A DNA stretch of 64,000 bases from assembly GCA_022826645.1 (NCBI GenBank), contig JAJDUM010000083.1, positions 35,347-99,346 on the forward strand, read 5' to 3'. Under the pieces are notes generated by a model that was not told where the DNA came from, made no database searches, and was given only the letters and a program-made list of their open reading frames with translations. Position numbers and translations under genes: made by a program. Origin of the DNA: Candidatus Poribacteria bacterium (GTDB lineage Bacteria; Poribacteria; WGA-4E; PCPOR2b). Positions 48,229 through 55,749 of the stretch are shown piece after piece. Numbering within the stretch: the first letter of the stretch is position 1; every line of letters starts with the position of its first letter.

Positions 48229-49391
48229 GCTGACTCCTCAACGAGCTGCAACAATTCATTGAACGTTTTCATCATGAGTTCATCGGGAGGGGCATCAAAT
48301 CTCTCCTGATAAAACCGTTCAAAGATTTCTGTTGGCTGCTGCATTTCCTCAATTGGTATTTCCTCTTGAGCAGCTTGGACAGGTAGTTCCACCTCAACGC
48401 TCAAGACCTCGCCGCTGTGTCGGTGAAACGCCTCTCGTATCTCGTCACTGATTCCAACAGCCGGTTGCTCCAGTTTCAGTTGTACCTGAATATACGCCCC
48501 ATCCCATTCGGAGGACATTGCCGCTGAACGTACCTCGTCGAGGCTCCCCGTTACAGCGTGGAGTTTCTTGAAAACAGGAATTTCTATCTCTTCCACCCCC
48601 ACATCACCGGAGATTGGAACGTCCAACAAATACACCTTCTTTGAATAGTTTGCTTCGTTAAACCTGAGTGGTATTGGTGAGCCAGCATATCGGACTGGAT
48701 AGCTTGTCCCGCTGATAGCGTGTGGTCGATGCAAATGTCCGAGTGCGATGTAAGTGATATGTTCGGGGAAATCACTGATCCGCATTGCTGTCGCCCCGCC
48801 GATTTGGATATTGCGTTCCGAATCCCCCACAGTTCCGCCCTGAACGAAGAGGTGTCCCATCAAAATCTTGGGAATATCTGGTGCCATGCCTTCGATGCAT
48901 TGGCGATAAAATTCCTTCAACCGTTCCCGATAACGTTCTGCTCTTTCCGGTTGCGTCTCAAATGAGATGTGGGATAGCTCGTTTTCAGAGAGGTACGGAA
49001 CCGCTGCAATCGCAACGCTCGGATTTTCGGCGGGAAAAGTGAAAACACAGTCCGCGGGTTCAGCTGCAAGTCCGATGACGTGAATCCGTCCCATTCGTAG
49101 AAACTCCCGAGGCGCAGCCAAATTCCTCGGCGAATCGTGATTGCCGGCGGTGATGACGGCACAAGCGTGTGTCTCACGGTATAGTCTGAATAGGAATTGG
49201 TAGTAGAGGTCTGTTGCTTCAGAGGAAGGGAGTGCCGTGTCGAAGATGTCGCCCGCAACAAGTAGGACATCAACGGCATTTTCTTGGAGGGTCTTCAACA
49301 ACCAATTGAGGAATTGACGGTGCTCCTCGATTCGACTCCGTTCATAGAGCCGGTGCCCGATGTGCCAATCTGATGTATGAAGAATACGCAT
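48225..49391 (-). CDS. sbcD: Exonuclease subunit SbcD (Mre11-like nuclease)
   Basis: A 388-residue calcineurin-like metallophosphoesterase. The five metal motifs are clear: MRILHTSDWHIGHRLY, VAGDIFDTALP, TAGNHDSPRNLA, ILMGHLFVQGG and IALGHLHRPH. It forms the nuclease core of the SbcCD complex, cutting hairpins and blocked ends. A capping domain and a C-terminal region that binds the SbcC coiled coil follow (about 280-388). First gene of the minus-strand group; divergent from the thioredoxin-like gene at 49523. Confidence 0.95.
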   Translation of the reverse strand: MRILHTSDWHIGHRLYERSRIEEHRQFLNWLLKTLQENAVDVLLVAGDIFDTALPSSEATDLYYQFLFRLYRETHACAVITAGNHDSPRNLAAPREFLRMGRIHVIGLAAEPADCVFTFPAENPSVAIAAVPYLSENELSHISFETQPERAERYRERLKEFYRQCIEGMAPDIPKILMGHLFVQGGTVGDSERNIQIGGATAMRISDFPEHITYIALGHLHRPHAISGTSYPVRYAGSPIPLRFNEANYSKKVYLLDVPISGDVGVEEIEIPVFKKLHAVTGSLDEVRSAAMSSEWDGAYIQVQLKLEQPAVGISDEIREAFHRHSGEVLSVEVELPVQAAQEEIPIEEMQQPTEIFERFYQERFDAPPDELMMKTFNELLQLVEESA

Positions 49392-49423
49392 AGAGGAAGA
49401 GTTCTTGCTTGAGTGGATCTGGC

Positions 49424-49452
49424 TTGAGATCGCTATGGTCTATTGATATAAT
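49424..49452 (+). promoter_or_regulatory. Sigma-70-type promoter of the thioredoxin-like gene
   Basis: TTGAGA (49424-49429), 17-base spacer, TATAAT (49447-49452), about 70 bases ahead of the ATG at 49523. Confidence 0.6.
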
Positions 49453-49461
49453 AGACTGAGT

Positions 49462-49482
49462 TTACGAGACCAGCTCTCGTAA
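49462..49482. promoter_or_regulatory. Perfect 8-bp inverted repeat at the predicted transcription start: operator or leader hairpin
   Basis: TTACGAGA (49462-49469) and TCTCGTAA (49475-49482) around CCAGC. It begins ten bases after the -10 box, in the divergent sbcD/thioredoxin intergenic region, a usual place for a repressor site. Confidence 0.45.
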
Positions 49483-49522
49483 CCGACATGGTGGTGATTT
49501 GAATTGCTTAGGAGGACGACAG

Positions 49523-50065
49523 ATGAAACGACTGCCAGGACCTTTTATTACTGCTTGTATCCTGTTTTTGCTGATATTTTCTTTAGCTAATTGTGTGTCG
49601 CAGGATTCGGCAACCCGTGGGAAAGCGAGTGCGCTCAATGAGAAACTTGCACCCAACTTCACGCTGCGAGACCTAAAGGGAAATTGGGTAACCCTATCAG
49701 ACTTCAGAGGTCAACCTGTCGTGCTCAACTTCTGGGCGACCTGGTGTGCCCCCTGTCGTGCGGAAATCCCACATCTGGAAGCGCTCTACAAGAAGTATAA
49801 GGATCAAGGGCTAGTGGTCTTTGGTGTGAACAGCGAGACTGATTATATGAAAGTAAAGCGCTTTGCAGCACCCCGCATTTCATACACCGTCCTCTTAGAC
49901 GGAAGCACTCAAACTCAGGGGTACGATGTCAGAGGCATCCCATGCACATACTATATTGACAGGAAAGGTATTGTACGGTACCGTAGCGTGGGTTTCGGTT
50001 CTGGCGACGAAGCAACTATTGAGAAAAAGATAAAAGAACTTCTCGATGATGCGAATTATCAATAA
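49523..50065 (+). CDS. TlpA/ResA-like membrane-anchored thioredoxin
   Basis: A 180-residue thiol-disulfide oxidoreductase facing the periplasm or outer surface. An N-terminal hydrophobic signal (about 9-25) ends at SLANC, a possible but atypical lipobox (Asn before Cys). The catalytic motif is ATWCAPCRAEIPHLEAL and the cis-Pro lies in RGIPCTYYIDRKG. The extra AHP-type opening LAPNFTLRDLKGNWVTLSDF is typical of TlpA/ResA/CcmG. I chose the ATG at 49523 because GGAGG lies seven bases upstream. It may reduce apocytochrome c or other secreted thiols; no cytochrome gene is adjacent. Confidence 0.88.
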   Translation: MKRLPGPFITACILFLLIFSLANCVSQDSATRGKASALNEKLAPNFTLRDLKGNWVTLSDFRGQPVVLNFWATWCAPCRAEIPHLEALYKKYKDQGLVVFGVNSETDYMKVKRFAAPRISYTVLLDGSTQTQGYDVRGIPCTYYIDRKGIVRYRSVGFGSGDEATIEKKIKELLDDANYQ

Positions 50066-50099
50066 GGTAACCGAGTCGAGATTTGTCTATTGATCCTAC

Positions 50100-50750
50100 C
50101 TAAAATTCCAGCAGTTCATCTAGTTCCTTCTCATCTGCTTCCTCTAGCGAAATTGCATTCTCTACATCCTCCGCGTCCCCTTTAGAGACGAAACCGTACA
50201 GTTCAATTTCCGCGATTTTTGCCGGTGCGTTGACGTGACCGGTATAAATTCGCCATCCACGCACTCGCTGGATGTTTTTCTGCCTGAGTTCTGCGTCATC
50301 TGAAGTTCGACGGATCCGAATTTTAATACCTGCTGTGCGCACAGCGCGATTCAGGCGGACATCGGTGACCTCTTGATCAACATTCTTAATCTCCTTAATT
50401 CGGCCCCACCGCCCTTGGTTATCAGCCACCCATATATCAAATGCTTTCACATTAGAGGAATGCATTACAACGCGATGGATGGATCGGGACGCAGGCAGAA
50501 GTATCACCGATTCAGAAGAGGCGTGATTACTCTGTACGGCATCTGAAGATGCCTCGGCGTACTGCGACTGACCAATCGTCTTCAAATCGCCATCAACGAT
50601 CGCCGGATCATTGGCTTGTACACCGTCCATAAGAGAGTAGTTTTCACTCCACGTTTGTTCCCCAATGAATCCTGATCCTGCCACACATCCGCAGAATAAC
50701 ACGATGGGGAGCGCGAAGAAGAGGTGAGAAAGGGCTGACTGGACTTTCAT
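50100..50750 (-). CDS. Lipoprotein with a discoidin-like domain, unknown function
   Basis: A 216-residue lipoprotein with signal peptide ending in the lipobox LFCGC. The middle (about 60-190) resembles an F5/8 type C (discoidin) beta-sandwich: SIHRVVMHSSNVKAFDIWVA, then AGIKIRIRRTSDD and PAKIAEIELYGFVSKGDAED, which in that fold end with 'a.iaEielyg'. The C-terminal ~30 residues are strongly acidic. It begins 6 bases after the stop of the peptidase-MA-like lipoprotein and is surely co-transcribed with it. Such domains bind carbohydrates or membranes; a specific ligand is not known. Confidence 0.7.
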   Translation of the reverse strand: MKVQSALSHLFFALPIVLFCGCVAGSGFIGEQTWSENYSLMDGVQANDPAIVDGDLKTIGQSQYAEASSDAVQSNHASSESVILLPASRSIHRVVMHSSNVKAFDIWVADNQGRWGRIKEIKNVDQEVTDVRLNRAVRTAGIKIRIRRTSDDAELRQKNIQRVRGWRIYTGHVNAPAKIAEIELYGFVSKGDAEDVENAISLEEADEKELDELLEF

Positions 50751-50756
50751 TCGGTC

Positions 50757-51764
50757 TTACCTCCCAAGTTGGTCCTGGTTCGCCTCCATAATGGCTGCCA
50801 TAATTTGTTCTTTGGTTATACGGCGGACATCAAATTGAAGTTCTTCAAAAAAAGGAACAAGATCCTCACCGGCAGCTTGGCCCAAATAATATGCTAGGAA
50901 ACTGGTAGTCATCTCACCGGGTAATCTTTGATGGAGTTGATCTGCTTCCATTAAACGAAAGACGGTCGGATAAAAACCTTCGCCAAACCGTTTCTTCAGT
51001 TCCGCCACAATTGAGTAGGAATAGCTGTACCGCCATTCAGTTAACTGGTCTCTACTCAGATGCCCTTCCCAATACTGGACTGCATTACGTCCATCGAGGT
51101 CTGTCTTCAGATCTTTATGGAGATCGAGTCGGCGGAAGCTTTTCCCTCGGGCATACTCGACCTGAACCAAAACGGCAATGCCTTCTGTGAACCATGTTGG
51201 AAGCAGATAGATATTTGTGAAGGCGTGGGTCAACTCATGTGCCCGGACATCCCGTTGGTTAAACATCGTAACGGGAAAATCCATCTCGATTCCTTGAACA
51301 ATTTTCAACCATCCACCATTTCGGTACACGGTTTGGGTGCGAGTTGATGTGGTTGCAAGATGTTGAGAACCGTGATGGGTCTGACGGAGATTGACTATTA
51401 ACTGGTGCTTTGGCTCAAAACCGAAGATGTCGTGGACGTAGTTGTAGAGGCTCTCCATAAACAGCAGGGCACCTCTTCCCACATTCTGACGTTCCTCGGG
51501 CTCATCATAGTCTGGGTGTGTCAACAGATCCTCGGCAAAAGTAAAGGTGTAATGCTCGCTCTCAAGCATCAAGCCATCTTCTGCCATCTGAATTTCAGTT
51601 GTCGGCCGCTCAAATGTCACATACCGTTCTTGTTGTTGCTGTCTGGTTCGCTCCAGCTTGCGTTGTTGCGCCTCTTCTAAGGCTGCACAACCTACGAAAA
51701 TAAAAATTAAAAGTGAAATTACTATCGGAGCTGAGCAGCTATTTAACTGGTTACGGTTTTTCAT
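50757..51764 (-). CDS. Peptidase-MA-like (gluzincin) lipoprotein
   Basis: A 335-residue lipoprotein with signal peptide and lipobox FVGC. Zinc-metalloprotease features are HELTHAF (HExxH) and the downstream TWFTEGIAVLV, which supplies the third ligand Glu, the peptidase MA / DUF1570-type arrangement. An upstream segment (about 25-45) is Arg/Gln-rich and likely coiled coil. It may trim surface or envelope proteins; substrate unknown. It is followed by the discoidin-like lipoprotein in the same transcript. Confidence 0.8.
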   Translation of the reverse strand: MKNRNQLNSCSAPIVISLLIFIFVGCAALEEAQQRKLERTRQQQQERYVTFERPTTEIQMAEDGLMLESEHYTFTFAEDLLTHPDYDEPEERQNVGRGALLFMESLYNYVHDIFGFEPKHQLIVNLRQTHHGSQHLATTSTRTQTVYRNGGWLKIVQGIEMDFPVTMFNQRDVRAHELTHAFTNIYLLPTWFTEGIAVLVQVEYARGKSFRRLDLHKDLKTDLDGRNAVQYWEGHLSRDQLTEWRYSYSYSIVAELKKRFGEGFYPTVFRLMEADQLHQRLPGEMTTSFLAYYLGQAAGEDLVPFFEELQFDVRRITKEQIMAAIMEANQDQLGR

Positions 51765-51964
51765 CGGTTATTTTCCCTTTCTGACTGAGAGGCAAAAGCT
51801 AGGCATAATAGAACTGCCTTATTCCATCTTGCTGTCCGTCCTTTTGCCGTTTCAATATTCCTTCGGGAGCGCCCTGCACAGAACTGCCCTGTTCAACTCT
51901 TGCCAGCTTGTGTAGTTGGGCAATCGCCTTTGGCGGTCAGGGAAATTTCCGAAAACCAGAAGAG

Positions 51965-53110
51965 TTAATCGGCTGCGATGTCAGCCGACTCCGGCTGTGC
52001 CGCGCGAATCGCATCACAGAGATAGCCAATACCCTCGGCTACATAGTCAAGATGCGTGTATGCGTATGCCAAGCGGATACTCTTAACGGGATCGCCTCGA
52101 TAATGGAATGCACTACCAGTACTGTAGCCCACGTTGTGTTGAGCAGCAATTTCTGCAACCTTGTCCATATCCGTTGCTTCCGGCAGATCAATCCAGAGGA
52201 ACAGCCCACCCCGCGGCTCAGTCCACGTGCAGATGTCGCTCACATCCTCTCGGAGTGTCCCAACCACGGCACGACATTTAGCGCCTACCGCAGCGTTCGT
52301 CCGGGCAAGATGTTCATCGAGATGTTCTTTGAAGAATTCGGCTACGATTGCGCTCGCTAATGCGCTACAGCCCCCATCCCACCGATTTGCATGAATCATC
52401 TCTTTATGCGGCGATTTGGCGACAAAATATCCCTGACGGAGACCACAACCAAGAATCTTCGAGAATGTTGCAATTAAAATGACGCGGTTGGAGGTATCAA
52501 GTTTGTATAGTGCATCGGGGGTCGGGTTCGGCACAAAGTCAATATCGCCGTAGCAATCGTCTTCAACAATCAACGTGTCATACTCTTCCGCCAATTCCAA
52601 CATCCGTTCGCGGCGTTCAAGCGAAAGAATTGCCGATGTGGGATTCTGGTGATTAGAGGTGGTATAGATGAAACTGGGCTTAATATTCTGAGCCTTGAGG
52701 TCTTTCAGTTTTTCCTCAAGTGCGTCCATGTTCATGCCGTCGATGTAATCCATCGGTACACCTACGATATTCGCTTTGAGGTGTCGCATGATGCCGAGCG
52801 TACCGCTGTAGGTATACTCTTCCGTTAAAACTGTATCTCCGGGTTGGATGAAGGCCCCCAGAACGAGTTCAAGTGCCTGCATGGAGCCTGAAGTGATTGA
52901 GATATCATCAACATTCAGCGGCACACCTTCCCGCCGTTCAAACCGCATTGATGCCAACTCACGCAAGCCCTCATATCCCTGCTCACCGGGATAGTTCACA
53001 AGGTCGCCACCCAATTTGCGTAGCGCTTTTTCACTGGCTTCAATCAAACCCTCTGTTGGAAAGGTAAACGGATCGGGACGTCCACCTGTAAATGCAAAGT
53101 CTTTATCCAT
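51965..53110 (-). CDS. PLP-dependent aminotransferase, class I/II (2-aminoadipate transaminase-like)
   Basis: A 381-residue fold-type I aminotransferase. Signatures are SGSMQALELVLGAF, the cofactor Asp in LIVEDDCYGDI, the substrate Asn in TTSNHQNPTSA and the Schiff-base Lys in ATFSKILGCGLRQGYF. The C-terminal Arg is in SIRLAYAYTH. It resembles LysN/2-aminoadipate and MocR-type aminotransferase domains, without a GntR regulator domain. The ATG at 53110 is preferred because GGAGGAG lies six bases upstream; the upstream TTG would put that site inside the gene. Substrate not assigned. Confidence 0.87.
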   Translation of the reverse strand: MDKDFAFTGGRPDPFTFPTEGLIEASEKALRKLGGDLVNYPGEQGYEGLRELASMRFERREGVPLNVDDISITSGSMQALELVLGAFIQPGDTVLTEEYTYSGTLGIMRHLKANIVGVPMDYIDGMNMDALEEKLKDLKAQNIKPSFIYTTSNHQNPTSAILSLERRERMLELAEEYDTLIVEDDCYGDIDFVPNPTPDALYKLDTSNRVILIATFSKILGCGLRQGYFVAKSPHKEMIHANRWDGGCSALASAIVAEFFKEHLDEHLARTNAAVGAKCRAVVGTLREDVSDICTWTEPRGGLFLWIDLPEATDMDKVAEIAAQHNVGYSTGSAFHYRGDPVKSIRLAYAYTHLDYVAEGIGYLCDAIRAAQPESADIAAD

Positions 53111-53313
53111 AATATTCTCCTCCAAAAGCAGTGATCAGATTTGCGCAAGCAAAGTCTTGATATACTTCCACACACTAAAGTTGTGGTGTTGTTGCAACGC
53201 TTGCGACTCATACGTCTTCATTAGAGTCAATTATAGCGCATTTCGGCTAGAATTACAAGCTTTTAGGGAGATGTGGTAAGGTGATCCAAAAGAACACCTT
53301 AAGATTCTAATGG

Positions 53314-53463
53314 GTGTCAGAACGATACAACGGAATTGGGAAAGAATGGGTTGACCGTTGGATTGGAAAAATCAACGAGGGTTACGACCTGTCGACATAC
53401 TGGTTGATTGACAGAAGCCTGAAAGTTTATTGGCTCTCTGTGAAAAGTGTTAGGTTTTCTTAG
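53314..53463 (+). pseudogene. Short open frame, possible gene remnant
   Basis: A 49-codon frame from GTG reads RYNGIGKEWVDRWIGKI followed by LSTYWLIDRSLKVYWLSV. The composition is protein-like, but there is no ribosome-binding site, and the preceding codons hold a stop. I do not recognise a family. It lies in the 456-base gap between the aminotransferase and the HxG-type dioxygenase. Confidence 0.25.
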
Positions 53464-53490
53464 ATTAGGTTTGGTTCTGTGAAACAGAAA

Positions 53491-53534
53491 ACCCCGGTAT
53501 CGAGCAATAATGTGTCCGACACCGGGGCTTTTAT
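53491..53534 (-). terminator. Hairpin terminator of the dioxygenase gene group
   Basis: ACCCCGGT and ACCGGGG with an extension TCG/CGA around a 14-base loop; on the minus strand the stem is followed by TTTTCTG. It lies about 33 bases after the stop at 53567. Confidence 0.75.
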
Positions 53535-53566
53535 ACTACTATTGATTGTTGATCTGTCTGCTCTTT

Positions 53567-54454
53567 TCAGACAGTCTCCGGAGCGATGAGGTTGTTTGCC
53601 GCATGAACAGGGCGGAAAAGAGTACGACGTTTTGGGGGCATTGATTCCAGGAGTGTCGGATGCGGATCCCAATCGTGCCATTTGGTGTCAACTGTGTTGT
53701 AACAGCTAAAGATCGCGAGCCGGTCATTTTCTGTATTTGTCCACGCTGAGCTGCTGTGAGTAATAGCTTCGGTGAAAAACATCAAAGAACCTGCAGGACA
53801 GGAATAGGTGTCCCAGAGAGGTGAATCGGGATCCTGAATGCTTGGAGGTGCGGTGTATACTGCCTTATGGCTCGCGGTGACGAACAGTGTGCCACCCTGT
53901 CCTTCCTTCACCGGATTAAACTCCCAAACCACGCGGGTTAGACCGCTGTGCGCCCTACCGGGGACGCAATGGTAGAAATGGGAATCCCCCGGAAAACGCC
54001 ACAATCCATTACCGTTGTGTGGTCCGAATGGTGTATCACCGATTGTCCGGTGCATGAGGCTGCAAGATTCCATACGGAATCCGTAACAATCTTGACTCGC
54101 CAACGCAGGATACGCCACAAACTCATTCATGAACCCCACGACGAGCGGATGGTCAGCGAGTTTCTGCATCGGTCCACCGAGAGGAGAACGTTCATGTTCA
54201 GGGATAGAATCCGGGTCATCACGCAACTGGTAACCAAATTCCCGTATCTCTTTAACTTCGTTCTCTGTCAACACGCCGGGAATTAATACCCATCCCTTAC
54301 TGTCGAAGATGTACTTCTGCTCCTGAGTAAGTTCGACCACCGGTTTGCCGTCCGCATTGGTTCGGGTTAAATCGGTCTGATCTGGATCTAAATTCGCTCC
54401 CAAGTTCTTATCGACAATGAACGGTTTCGCGTAGGTGTTGTCTGTTGATGCCAT
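53567..54454 (-). CDS. PhyH-family protein with an H-x-G in place of the H-x-D iron motif
   Basis: A 295-residue phytanoyl-CoA dioxygenase-like protein. At the position of the H-x-D facial pair, the sequence reads GPHNGNGLW (His146, Gly148), so the Asp ligand is missing; the distal His is His233 in ITHSSSAW. A conserved strand GGTLFVTASHKAVY corresponds to the usual 'vpGSHK'. Fe(II)/2-oxoglutarate halogenases use exactly such a swap (Ala or Gly for Asp) to leave room for a halide, so a halogenase, a divergent oxygenase or a non-catalytic role are all possible. A GGAGGAG ribosome-binding site precedes the ATG at 54454. It lies 85 bases after another PhyH gene on the same strand. Confidence 0.8.
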   Translation of the reverse strand: MASTDNTYAKPFIVDKNLGANLDPDQTDLTRTNADGKPVVELTQEQKYIFDSKGWVLIPGVLTENEVKEIREFGYQLRDDPDSIPEHERSPLGGPMQKLADHPLVVGFMNEFVAYPALASQDCYGFRMESCSLMHRTIGDTPFGPHNGNGLWRFPGDSHFYHCVPGRAHSGLTRVVWEFNPVKEGQGGTLFVTASHKAVYTAPPSIQDPDSPLWDTYSCPAGSLMFFTEAITHSSSAWTNTENDRLAIFSCYNTVDTKWHDWDPHPTLLESMPPKRRTLFRPVHAANNLIAPETV

Positions 54455-54539
54455 AGAAGAATATCTCCTCCAATAATCGATCGGGATTCAGGAGCTAGCC
54501 ATCAGAATCAGGTAGTCCTGTCTCCCACCTCCTTAACGA

Positions 54540-55343
54540 TTAGTTCGCGGCTTGGTTTGCCTTATAGCCGGATACAATGGTGTTCGTGTTAGCCTCCAGT
54601 ACATTGTTGGGATCAATTCGGTACGGGTCGTCGTCGTATCGCCCAACGGGACGCATCGCCGAATCGTGATATCCGAAGCGAACAGACCGACGCCACTTAT
54701 CGGTGCGGTTGACATTGGACCAGTGGATGGTGCAGTAGCTGAAGAATATCACATCCCCGGCTTTTGCAGGTATGGGAATAGATTCTACTCTGTCCGGATG
54801 GTACACATCGGTTGGCAGATGCGGTGCGGTTTCGGGACCCATGATGTGTTCAAGGCCGCCGTCCTTATGGCTTCCCGGCACGACGCAAAGGCTTCCGCTC
54901 TCAAGCGGCGTATCATCAAGATGAAGCAGGCAGTCCACAAAATCTAGACCATCGTGGGGATAGAAGGGGTAGTCCTGATGCATTGGGAAGGGAGTCCCTC
55001 GTTCCGGGGGCTTTGCATGTAGAACCGTGTGATGCCACTGAACGCTGGAACCAATAAGATCTTGTACGCAACCCACTAGCTTTTCATTGAACATCACACG
55101 TCCCCAAGTCGCTGAATAAAAATGGGGATTGTGCATCAGCACTGCTTTGGTTGCTTGCTGCTCATCTTCAGCGAGGTATTTCTCGCGCCACGGTCCCCGC
55201 CAACCAATTGTTTCCTCTCCCCAGTCGCCAATAATCCGAATCATCTCAGATCCAAGTTCTTCAACCTCTTCGGGAGTGAAAAGCCCTTCTACCTTGACAT
55301 AACCGTCTTCGTTGTACGTTTTGATCTGTTCCTGTGTTAGCAT
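54540..55343 (-). CDS. Phytanoyl-CoA dioxygenase (PhyH)-family oxygenase
   Basis: A 267-residue Fe(II)/2-oxoglutarate oxygenase with the intact triad: His122 and Asp124 in MHQDYPFYPH and distal His207 in CTIHWSNVN, followed by the likely 2-oxoglutarate Arg in KWRRSVRFGYHD. VVPGSHKDGG is also present. Strong AGGAGG ribosome-binding site. It lies upstream of the HxG-type protein on the same strand and the two may be co-transcribed; they could act in one pathway. Substrate unknown. Confidence 0.88.
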   Translation of the reverse strand: MLTQEQIKTYNEDGYVKVEGLFTPEEVEELGSEMIRIIGDWGEETIGWRGPWREKYLAEDEQQATKAVLMHNPHFYSATWGRVMFNEKLVGCVQDLIGSSVQWHHTVLHAKPPERGTPFPMHQDYPFYPHDGLDFVDCLLHLDDTPLESGSLCVVPGSHKDGGLEHIMGPETAPHLPTDVYHPDRVESIPIPAKAGDVIFFSYCTIHWSNVNRTDKWRRSVRFGYHDSAMRPVGRYDDDPYRIDPNNVLEANTNTIVSGYKANQAAN

Positions 55344-55749
55344 GGAAAACCTCCTATGGTAGACAATTGACTCGATTCATCGATTTCGTTTCCATCGCAT
55401 GAAACGGTTTTAACCCAAATTACTAACCAAGCGACTCTACTTTTCGCTCCAGTTACATTGAATCCCGCCTGTCCCCTGGGCTCGCCTGTCCCGATCCAAT
55501 CAGGAATTTATCGGACGATTTATCGGGGAGGTCCGATATGTTCAGACCGCTTGAGTTACTTTAAACGGTGTTGAGACAAGAAATATTAAACAACATCCAC
55601 ACGGAATGTGTCAAGCCAATCTTGGTTTAATGTCAGCGCGGGGACATCTGAATATCCTATCCAACTTTGGCATCCACTCGCACCAAACGTTTTCAACCTG
55701 TCGTCGGCCTACTGATAAGAATCCCAGCACCTTAGCCTGTGGGCAGATA
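55344..55749. other. Gene-free stretch of about 400 bases
   Basis: Between the PhyH gene and the methyltransferase I see no convincing gene or RNA. An imperfect inverted repeat around CCCGAT / ATCGGGG (about 55491-55531) is the only structure noted. A plus-strand frame starting at 55606 is a shadow of the methyltransferase gene. Confidence 0.5.
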
